DNA of 64,000 nt from NCBI GenBank assembly GCA_963743425.1, contig CAVUPU010000005.1:310001-374000 (forward strand), given 5' to 3'. Position 1 is the stretch's first letter; every line of letters starts with the position of its first letter. The notes below the pieces were generated by a model. That model did no database searches and was not told the DNA's origin. It saw nothing but the letters and a program-made list of their open reading frames with translations. The stretch comes from JAJVID01 sp963743425. Its GTDB lineage: Bacteria; Acidobacteriota; Blastocatellia; RBC074. The position numbers were made by a program, and so were the translations under genes. Positions 48,774 to 55,791 of the stretch are shown piece by piece.

Positions 48774-50480
48774 TTATGGACGCATATATATATCAACATA
48801 GTCAGTAGCGGTATCACACGGATTATCCATTTCTTGTAATCTCCAATATTTCCTATTACCTGTAACAGAGAATGTCATTATACCTTCTCTGTTGCAGGGT
48901 TTTCCCGAGTTTATGTAGCTTATTTTGGTGACTATTTTTCCTTGAAACTTAAACTTATTCGCTGCTATTTCTAAAATCACACCGTTAATCGTGACATAAT
49001 CATCATTTTCCCTGCTACGCTGCTCTCCCTTAACGGATATAGTATCTTTATCTTCAGACACAATAACTGTCCCAAAATGCTCCCAGCTAATCCATTGTAG
49101 AGAAAAAGGGTGTTTACCTAAAAGCCTGCCTTTCTCCGATTCAGGGGTTGTCTCTGTAACGGCTTTGCTCGCTTTCGATGGCGGTTCCACATTTGCAATC
49201 TCTGCTGACGGTTCTGGCGATTCTGCTATGTCGGGTTTCGGGTTTACGGGTTCCAGGTTTACAGGTTCCCAATGCGGAGTAGTGATTTGAGCGATGAGTA
49301 TGCACACAGTAACGACGAGTATGCACACAGTAATTGCGCCGAGCGCGACGCGCGGTGTTTTCCTTCTTACCGCAGGCGCGGCAGCCGCCGCCTCTCGCGC
49401 CGCTTTCTCTTGATCAATCCGTCGTTCATCCGCTACCGGCTGCCCGACGATTGGCGCCGTAACTGCTTCGTGCGGCAATACCCGCTTCAGATTCGCCAGC
49501 TCTTCTTCCTTCCTGCGGAGGTCTTCCTGCAGAGCCTGCAGCCGCGCGGCTTCTTCGATCTGGCGCCGCTGCTCGATCTCGCGCCGGCGATCCTCTTCTT
49601 CCCGCCTTTTACGCTCCTCATACTCCAGACGCCGGCGTTCCGCCTCCCGCCGCTCTCTTTCGGCGATCTCGGCTTCAATGTCCCGTTCGATTTGCCGCAG
49701 CGCCTCCTGCATCTCCTGCGCGTTCTGATAACGCCGCTCCGGCTCTTTGGCCAGCGATTTGGCGACGACCTGCCGCAACCATTCAGGAACGGCGGTTGGA
49801 AGCGGCTCCGGGTTTTCATTGAGAATCGCGCCGTAGAGTTCGGCCCAATCATTGCCATCGAAGGGCAAGCGCCCGCTCAGCATTTGATAGAGCATCACGC
49901 CTACCGACCAGAGGTCGGCCTGTTGATTGCGTCTCCGGTTGAAGGCTTCGGGCGCCATGTAGTGCGGCGTGCCGGCTATAAAGGTATTTTTGCCGGTGGA
50001 TTTGAGGACGCGCGAGATGCCGAAATCGGCCAGGCGTGGCGTCGCGCCCAGAAGCAGGACGTTGTCGGGTTTAATGTCGCGGTGAATGATGCTGCGCGCG
50101 TGCAGATGTTCCAGCCCGGCCAGAATGCCGCGCGTCATCTCCACCGCCGCTTCAACCGAAGGCGCCCGCCCCCCGTGCCGGCTCAACCAGTCTTTGAGCG
50201 AACCGTCGGGCGTGTATTCGCTGACCAGCACGACTTGCCCGTCGAAGACGCGCGCGGCCAGAAATTCCAGCACGTTGAGGTGGCCGCTCGCGCGCGCCCA
50301 AAGCGTGGCCTCCTGCAACAGCGCGTCGAGATCAATCTCTGAGTTGAGCGGTATTTTGACGGCGACTTCGCGCGAGATTGAACCGCTGAAGTCCTGCGCG
50401 AGCCAGACTTCGCCAAACCCGCCGGCGCCGAGTTTGTGGATGAGTTGGTAGGGGCCGATGCGGTCAATGGCATTGGGCAT
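48774..50480 (-). CDS. Hanks-type serine/threonine kinase with coiled coil, TM helix and unknown outer domain
   Basis: A 568-residue protein. The kinase domain (1-~265) has GAGGFGEVWLA, catalytic HRDIKPDNVLL, DFGISR and GTPHYMAPEA. A Glu/Arg-rich coiled coil (~270-345), a short linker and a TM helix (ITVCILVVTVCILIAQIT, ~380-400) follow. The ~165-residue C-terminus would be outside the membrane; its DNA is more A/T-rich than the rest and I do not recognise it. The coiled-coil/linker part closely matches the kinase at 55.8-57.6 kb, so the two are paralogues with swapped sensor ends. A TnpB element sits just upstream. Confidence 0.92.
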   Translation of the reverse strand: MPNAIDRIGPYQLIHKLGAGGFGEVWLAQDFSGSISREVAVKIPLNSEIDLDALLQEATLWARASGHLNVLEFLAARVFDGQVVLVSEYTPDGSLKDWLSRHGGRAPSVEAAVEMTRGILAGLEHLHARSIIHRDIKPDNVLLLGATPRLADFGISRVLKSTGKNTFIAGTPHYMAPEAFNRRRNQQADLWSVGVMLYQMLSGRLPFDGNDWAELYGAILNENPEPLPTAVPEWLRQVVAKSLAKEPERRYQNAQEMQEALRQIERDIEAEIAERERREAERRRLEYEERKRREEEDRRREIEQRRQIEEAARLQALQEDLRRKEEELANLKRVLPHEAVTAPIVGQPVADERRIDQEKAAREAAAAAPAVRRKTPRVALGAITVCILVVTVCILIAQITTPHWEPVNLEPVNPKPDIAESPEPSAEIANVEPPSKASKAVTETTPESEKGRLLGKHPFSLQWISWEHFGTVIVSEDKDTISVKGEQRSRENDDYVTINGVILEIAANKFKFQGKIVTKISYINSGKPCNREGIMTFSVTGNRKYWRLQEMDNPCDTATDYVDIYMRP

Positions 50481-50482
50481 AG

Positions 50483-50650
50483 GGGGATCACCTCTGCTCT
50501 GTAGTCAACTACTCCATCTAAGCGCGAGGACGCGCTATAGTTGGAGCTTGCGGTTTCAGGTTTCGTGCTTGACGCTTCTTTTCAGAAGAACGAACCGCTC
50601 CGGGCCGGTTGACTTCCTTCCGCGGATATTCGCAGTAGTAGCGGCCCATC
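50483..50650 (-). ncRNA. Putative omega-RNA of the TnpB element
   Basis: By analogy with other TnpB elements, the guide RNA should cover the tnpB 3' end and the right-end hairpin (50521-50536). Its guide would then begin just past GTTGAC, near 50502. That guide, TACAGAGCAGAGGTGATC.., overlaps the ribosome site of the downstream kinase gene. The 5' limit is not visible; the extent is approximate and inferred. Confidence 0.4.
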
Positions 50651-51797
50651 GTCACAAGGTCATGCCTTATGGCGATAGATTTCGCTCCGTTCAGATCGGC
50701 GTTGATCTGATAGCCGCAATCGCGGCATTGGAAATTCGATTGACTCGGACGGACGCCCAGATGCAAACATCGCGAACAGGTCTGCGAAGTGTACCGAGGC
50801 GGGACTGTGGCGACCTCCACACCTGCCCTGGCAGCCTTGTAGCGGATCATCAGTTGAAGTTCGGCAAAACTCCATTCGTGAACGCATTTCGCCTTTCCGG
50901 TCTCACGAATCCAGTTGAGATCTTCCAGGACAATCCGTTGATTGTTCGCCTCGGCGTCAGCCACGATTCGTTTGCTGACGCAGTGATTGGTGTCCGCGAC
51001 AAAACCCCTCTCACGACCAGAGACACGCTTGAGCGCGCGTTTGGCGCTCTTACTGCCGTTGGCCTGGAGAGATCGTCTCGTCCTTTTGTAGCAGGCTTTT
51101 TTGTGGCGGATATTCTTCGCCGTATGGAACTTCTGGTTCGATGTCACAGCCACCCGGCTCAAGCCGAGATCTACGCCGAGACTGCCCTGCGGCTGTTTAA
51201 CTTCCGGCGCCGGAATCGTGATCGAAATATGCAAGTAGAAGTTCCCCTTGCGATAGACCAATTCAGCGGAGCCGAGTTGGCCATGGCAAAGTTGTTTCCG
51301 CATCCTGGCGGACATCTGCAACTGGCCGGTAACGCGGCCTTTCGGACATATAGTCAGCGATGCGACATGACAGTCCTGACCAAGAACCATCGTGCGAGCG
51401 TCATATCGCACGGAAGAATGTGGTTTGAATTGGTGAAGCTTGTTCCGGTCGCGCGTGTAAACGGCGCTCACCTTGGCAATCGCGTTGACCTCGTGCTGGG
51501 CGGGAAGATTCGTTTCATCTCGGATCAGGCGATAACCTGTGTGATGGATGTCATATTTGCGATGCAAATCTTGCTGAAAGGCGAGTTCGGAAAGGGTGTT
51601 GCAGGCGCGGTTGAACTCTTCCATGGCGGACTTGAGTTCCTGCACGGCGCTAGCGGCTAAGACCAACTTGGCCTTTATCGACAGGTGAATGCCCATCCGC
51701 TTAATATGCCACAAGTGTTTCACATGAGAAAGGGGCCGCGCATTCCTCTCCACCCAAAACGAAGCGTTTATGGGTGGAGTATCCTGCGCGAAGAAAG
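50503..51797 (-). mobile_element. IS200/IS605-type element with TnpB only
   Basis: The element contains tnpB and no TnpA transposase. Near the left end there is a hairpin CCACCC/GGGTGG at 51750-51777. At the right end the hairpin AGCGCG-TCCT-CGCGCT (50521-50536) overlaps the last tnpB codons and is followed by TAGATGGAGTAGTTGAC, typical of IS605-type right ends. The outer boundaries are inferred: the right one from that motif, the left one from loss of homology with the copy at 58.0 kb. Confidence 0.6.
50518..51696 (-). CDS. tnpB: TnpB, RNA-guided nuclease of an IS605-type element
   Basis: A 392-residue protein with the RuvC-like catalytic set: Asp in GVDLGLSRVAV, Glu in IVLEDLNWIRE and Asp in YQINADLNGAKSIA, plus the zinc ribbon CSRCLHLG..CRDCG. 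The N-terminal WED/REC part (LSIKAKLVLAASAVQELKSA) is present. All catalytic positions look intact. TnpB uses an omega-RNA from the element's right end to cut sites next to a short TAM. The start MGIHLSIK at 51696 gives a normal length; codons upstream belong to the left end. Confidence 0.9.
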   Translation of the reverse strand: MGIHLSIKAKLVLAASAVQELKSAMEEFNRACNTLSELAFQQDLHRKYDIHHTGYRLIRDETNLPAQHEVNAIAKVSAVYTRDRNKLHQFKPHSSVRYDARTMVLGQDCHVASLTICPKGRVTGQLQMSARMRKQLCHGQLGSAELVYRKGNFYLHISITIPAPEVKQPQGSLGVDLGLSRVAVTSNQKFHTAKNIRHKKACYKRTRRSLQANGSKSAKRALKRVSGRERGFVADTNHCVSKRIVADAEANNQRIVLEDLNWIRETGKAKCVHEWSFAELQLMIRYKAARAGVEVATVPPRYTSQTCSRCLHLGVRPSQSNFQCRDCGYQINADLNGAKSIAIRHDLVTMGRYYCEYPRKEVNRPGAVRSSEKKRQARNLKPQAPTIARPRA

Positions 51798-51798
51798 A

Positions 51799-51872
51799 TG
51801 AATATCCGCCGGGTCTTTCCAATCAGGCCCGCCGTTCTCCGTGCAGGCTTTGAGCGAGAGGAAGTAGGCGTT
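51799..51872 (-). pseudogene. Gene remnant, copy of sequence at 58.0 kb
   Basis: On the minus strand it reads PGGSFL (FGE-like) fused to NAYFLSLKACTENGGPDWKD and PADIH. The last ~23 residues match the remnant at 58036-58109, in the same orientation. Homology stops at ATTCA where the TnpB element begins. 51.87-51.93 kb carries no other recognisable gene. Confidence 0.65.
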
Positions 51873-51928
51873 CAGAAAGGAGCCTCCGGGATGGCTCCGC
51901 CGCCGGCCTTGAGAGTGTCGGTAAGGGG

Positions 51929-53656
51929 CTACAAAGTCCTCGCCGAAACTACAACACGAAAACCGATAATGCTTTTGCAGACGCCAGGCGCGTGCCTATG
52001 ACGAGGGGCGGAGCGGCAGTGCCTTCCACCGTTGTACCACGAACCGCCGCGCAGCGCCCGGGAACTTGAGTCTCCGCCACTTAACCATGCTGAGCCATCT
52101 GTTGGCGCTCCGTTGTAGTCCTTGTGATAAACATCTTCGCACCATTCCCACACATTGCCGTGCATATCGAACAAGCCGAACGCATTGGCCACGCCGAGGC
52201 TTCCGACTGGAACGGTTTTCTGGCGATAGATTCCTTTCGGCGCGGACGCATACGGGTAGTTGCCGTCGTAATTCACAATCTTTGGCGTGATTGTTTCGCC
52301 AAAAGCGAATGGCGTGTCCGTACCCGCGCGCGCCGCGTATTCCCATTCGGCTTCACTCGGCAACCGATACTGATGCTGCATGCCTTTGTTTTGCAGGCCA
52401 AGCTTCCGGTTAAACGCAGTGAGAAACTCCTGGGCGTCATTCCACGATACTCTATCGACCGGTAGCTCATCGCCGCGAAATCCCGGGTCGGTTGGGAATC
52501 GGCCCGTCACTGCCATCCACTGCTTTTGGGTGATCTCGAATCTGCCCATCCAGAAGGACGGCACATTGACGCGATGTCGCGGGCCTTCATCGGAATTGCG
52601 ATCGGCTTCGGTCGCAGGCGATCCCATCATGAATGAACCGCCTGGAATCTCCACCATTTCGAGCGTAACGCCATTGCCGAGTTCGACAATAAAATAATGC
52701 GCCTGCCCGGTTTTGCGCGAGGTTTCTCTACCGTTTCCGTCCAGCGTCACGGTCTCGAAAGAAAACGCAGGCATTGAAACGTCGCGCGCAGGCGAAACTG
52801 TAGGGGCATCCACTGGCGACGATGGAGAAGGCGTTTGTCTGTCTGATTTGTCGTTAGTCGAATTTGGGAAATTCCACAGTAACCAGGTAAGTAACGCAAT
52901 GGCGGACAATGCGAGTCCGAGTCCGACCAATTTTGCTTTCGGCGGCGCTAACACCCGCGTAATTGACCGCTTTATTCGCTCTTTCGGTTCTGTATGAGCG
53001 ACGGCAGAACGATATTCTTTGGGTTGCTGCGCTCCGCCAGCCTCAATCAGTTTCACGACCTTTGACGAATCATCGAATGGCGCCATCTGCGACTCCGGTT
53101 GCGATTGACTGGCGGATGAAGAAGGCGAGTCCGGAGATTTATCCGCAATGGACGGAGTGCCGGCTATTGATGCGGGATGCTCCTGTTTAGGCGGTAGTTG
53201 CGGCGGAGCAGGTTCGACAATTGGCCGAACACGCGCCGTCTTCCCACGACGCCGCATCCCTTCCTGCAACGCCCGGATCAGCCGCGGCCATTCATCGTCT
53301 TCAAACAAGTCGAGCCACTGAAATCGGTCCAGCTCATCCGGCGGATCGCAGTTTTCCAGCCGCACAGGAATGATATAGATGTCGTCATCATGTTTCTCCT
53401 GCCACAGGTCGAGCGCCGCTCTGAACTCGCGCCTCACGAACCCGCGCTTTTGAACCGATGTATTCGACAAACAGATGATCAGAAAGTCGGCTTCGCGCAA
53501 CGCCTTCTCAATGGCCGGTCGCCACTGCTCTCCCGGCAACAAGTCAACCTTGTCCATCCAGGGGATGAAGCCGGCGTCAGACAGCTTCCGGTAAAGCCGC
53601 CTGACGGCGCTTTCATCCTCGCGGGCATAGCTGATGAAGATCCGAGCCTTATCCAT
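51929..53656 (-). CDS. TIR - TM - formylglycine-generating-enzyme-like (FGE/SUMF1) protein
   Basis: A 575-residue protein with three parts. The TIR domain (1-~135) has RIFISYAREDESAVRRLYRK, FIPWMDKVDLLPGEQW and RGFVRREFRAALD with E77 at the likely catalytic Glu position. A Ser/Pro-rich linker leads to a TM helix (242-263, LVGLGLALSAIALLTWLLW). The outer FGE-sulfatase domain (~326-572) has EMVEIPGGSFMMGS, RLPSEAEWEYAARAG, FGLFDMHGNVWEWCED and ALRGGSWYNGGRHCRSAPR. TIR domains often hydrolyse NAD+ or assemble signals, while FGE folds bind ligands or oxidise Cys. It is downstream of two secreted FGE genes in the same direction. Confidence 0.92.
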   Translation of the reverse strand: MDKARIFISYAREDESAVRRLYRKLSDAGFIPWMDKVDLLPGEQWRPAIEKALREADFLIICLSNTSVQKRGFVRREFRAALDLWQEKHDDDIYIIPVRLENCDPPDELDRFQWLDLFEDDEWPRLIRALQEGMRRRGKTARVRPIVEPAPPQLPPKQEHPASIAGTPSIADKSPDSPSSSASQSQPESQMAPFDDSSKVVKLIEAGGAQQPKEYRSAVAHTEPKERIKRSITRVLAPPKAKLVGLGLALSAIALLTWLLWNFPNSTNDKSDRQTPSPSSPVDAPTVSPARDVSMPAFSFETVTLDGNGRETSRKTGQAHYFIVELGNGVTLEMVEIPGGSFMMGSPATEADRNSDEGPRHRVNVPSFWMGRFEITQKQWMAVTGRFPTDPGFRGDELPVDRVSWNDAQEFLTAFNRKLGLQNKGMQHQYRLPSEAEWEYAARAGTDTPFAFGETITPKIVNYDGNYPYASAPKGIYRQKTVPVGSLGVANAFGLFDMHGNVWEWCEDVYHKDYNGAPTDGSAWLSGGDSSSRALRGGSWYNGGRHCRSAPRHRHAPGVCKSIIGFRVVVSARTL

Positions 53657-53806
53657 CCCCTATCACCTGCTTAGTTACTGAAACGCCGAGTCTGACTGCG
53701 ATCGGGAGGCGGACGCTTTGAGGCCAATGGGCGTTAGCTCCCGGGCACAGCATCACGCGACGTGATGCCCAATTACTCTACCACCAAGGCATCCACGAGA
53801 ACCATT

Positions 53807-54682
53807 TCAATTTCCGGCGCGACGCGGGGTCCTGGCCAGGCGGAAACCAACCTGACCGTCGCGAAAGCCGGGCTCGACGCGAACGGTGCGACTCGCCGAC
53901 CGTGAATTAGGTAGGCCTTGGTGCCAACTGCCCCCCCGAAAGACGCGGTACAAGCCCCGGCTGGGTTTTTCCACCCATGCGCTCCCATCACTCGGGGCAT
54001 TCTCATAGCTATCGTGCCAGTCGTCCTCGCACCACTCCCTCACATTTCCGTGCATATCGTAAAGCCCAAACGCATTTGGCTGCTTCCGCCCAACAGGGTG
54101 AGTCCTGGAGTTGGAATTGCTTCCTATCCAACCCATCGCATCAAGATCACCTGCAACTGGTCCAGTCGTCCGCGCACGACACGCATACTCCCATTCGGCT
54201 TCAGTCGGCAGGCGATACTCCTCGCCCGTCATTTGCGACAACCTGCGACAGAATTCTTTCGCGTCATCCCAGGAAACTCGTTCCACCGGCAAATTATCGC
54301 CTTTGAAACGGGACGGATTGGCGCCCATCACTGCGCGCCACTGCGCCTGCGTCACTTCATACTTGCCGATGTAAAAACTCGGCACAGTGACGCGATGCTG
54401 CGGCCCTTCATCATCACTATGCCACTCCTCATTCTTCGGCGATCCCATCAGAAAAGAGCCTTCGGGGACGGGAACCATTTCAATATCCGGCGCGGCGCGT
54501 CGTGGCGTTCTGCTCACAACGGGTTTGCGCGGCGTTGGGGCGGGTGTGGCAGGCTTCGGCGTCGGTTTCCTGCCGGGTTCGATCTTCACGCTCTGCGCGG
54601 CCACACAATCAGACCGAGTCAGCGCGTCCAATCCAAAGCCGATCAACAGTAACGCGCAGGCAGTCAATACAGTAGCTTTCAT
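53807..54682 (-). CDS. Secreted FGE/SUMF1-domain protein 1
   Basis: A 291-residue protein with a signal peptide (VLTACALLLIGFGLDAL), a Lys/Pro/Thr-rich spacer (~35-62) and an FGE domain (IEMVPVPEGSFLMGS, FYIGKYEVTQAQWRAVMG, RLPTEAEWEYACRART, FGLYDMHGNVREWCEDDW, FRGGSWHQGLPNSRSASR). It is a tandem duplicate of the next gene upstream; both share the start MKATVLTACALLL. Its 3' end reads into a copy of the sequence that encodes the spacer/FGE junction (APEIEMVL), so the stop lies at a recombination point. A kinase-tail remnant precedes the start and supplies GGAGG. Confidence 0.9.
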   Translation of the reverse strand: MKATVLTACALLLIGFGLDALTRSDCVAAQSVKIEPGRKPTPKPATPAPTPRKPVVSRTPRRAAPDIEMVPVPEGSFLMGSPKNEEWHSDDEGPQHRVTVPSFYIGKYEVTQAQWRAVMGANPSRFKGDNLPVERVSWDDAKEFCRRLSQMTGEEYRLPTEAEWEYACRARTTGPVAGDLDAMGWIGSNSNSRTHPVGRKQPNAFGLYDMHGNVREWCEDDWHDSYENAPSDGSAWVEKPSRGLYRVFRGGSWHQGLPNSRSASRTVRVEPGFRDGQVGFRLARTPRRAGN

Positions 54683-54685
54683 CGC

Positions 54686-54760
54686 TTTCGTGGCGCCTCC
54701 TTCGGGTGATGTTGGTCTCGAAAACGAGCGGCTCGCCGCTCCGCTTTAGCTTGGTAACGG
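54686..54760 (-). pseudogene. Remnant of kinase C-terminus from tandem duplication
   Basis: The minus strand reads VTKLKRSGEPLVFETNI, matching VTAQKRSDEPLVFDINI at the very end of the kinase gene at 55.8 kb, followed in both places by AGGCGCCACGAAAG and the FGE start. Similarity fades beyond ~54770. Confidence 0.75.
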
Positions 54761-54858
54761 TCGAGATGTGGTTCAGCATTCTGGCGCGTCGCTTACTCAA
54801 ACGCGGATCGTTCAAAGCGACTATGGTTTAGCGGGTGGATCGCTCCTGAAAGGCTCTC

Positions 54859-55791
54859 CTAGCGATACGTCCTGACCAGGCGGAAGCCCAGGAAGCCCTC
54901 GCGATCGCTGGGCATGCAGCCGTATCGATTCGCCGACCGGCAGCTCGAGGCGGCGACGTTCCAACCGCCGCCTCGATGTACGCGCCACGGGCTTCGTGTA
55001 GGCTTCACCCATGCGCTCCCATCACTCGGGGCATTTTCATAACTGCCCTGCCAATCATCCTCGCACCATTCCCAAACATTTCCGTGCATATCGTAAAGCC
55101 CGAACGCATTTCGCCGCTTTAGCCCGACGGGATGAGTCTTGGAATCGGAGTTTTTGGAATACCAGGCCATCGCATCGAGATCACCCGCATAAGCGCCGTC
55201 AGTCTTCGCACGGCATGCATACTCCCACTCGGCTTCCGTCGGCAGCCGATACTCCTTGCCCGTCATTTCCGACAACCTGCGACAGAAATCTTTCGCGTCA
55301 TCCCAGGAGACGCTCTCTACCGGCAAATTATCGCCTTTGAAATTGGACGGATTGCCGCCCATCACCGCGCGCCACTGCGCCTGCGTCACTTCATACTTGC
55401 CCATGTAGAAACTTCGCACAGTGACCTGATGCGGTGGCCCTTCATCCTTACTGAGACGTCGGATCGGAGACATGCCCGCTTTTCGATTGATGAAGCGATG
55501 CCCTGGCCCTTCATCCTCACTACGACCAGGCTCATTCTCCGGCGATCCCATCAGAAAAGAGCCGCCGGTGACGAAGACCATTTCAATTTCCGGCGCGGCG
55601 CGGCGCGGCGTTCTGTTCACAATGGGTTTGCGCGGCGTTGGGGTGGGTGTGGCGGGCTTCGGCGTCGTTTTCCTTCCGGGTTCGATCCTCACTTCCTGCC
55701 CGGCCACACGATCAGGCCGCGTCGTCAATGCGCCCAATCCCACGCTGGTCAACAGCAACGCGCAGGCCGTCAAAACGGTAGCTTTCATCAC
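54859..55791 (-). CDS. Secreted FGE/SUMF1-domain protein 2
   Basis: A 310-residue protein with a signal peptide (VLTACALLLTSVGLGAL), a Thr/Pro/Lys-rich spacer and an FGE domain (IEMVFVTGGSFLMGS, FYMGKYEVTQAQWRAVMG, RLPTEAEWEYACRAKT, FGLYDMHGNVWEWCEDDW, HRGGGWNVAASSCRSANR). Residues 93-98 (DEGPGH) recur as DEGPPH at 116-121, leaving ~23 extra residues compared with protein 1, an internal duplication. The start overlaps the kinase stop (ATGA), so kinase and FGE protein are made from one transcript. Confidence 0.9.
   Translation of the reverse strand: MMKATVLTACALLLTSVGLGALTTRPDRVAGQEVRIEPGRKTTPKPATPTPTPRKPIVNRTPRRAAPEIEMVFVTGGSFLMGSPENEPGRSEDEGPGHRFINRKAGMSPIRRLSKDEGPPHQVTVRSFYMGKYEVTQAQWRAVMGGNPSNFKGDNLPVESVSWDDAKDFCRRLSEMTGKEYRLPTEAEWEYACRAKTDGAYAGDLDAMAWYSKNSDSKTHPVGLKRRNAFGLYDMHGNVWEWCEDDWQGSYENAPSDGSAWVKPTRSPWRVHRGGGWNVAASSCRSANRYGCMPSDREGFLGFRLVRTYR

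Noticed and set aside
54859..55791. Kinase-FGE fusion
   Set aside because: The kinase has its own stop; the two genes only overlap by four bases (ATGA).
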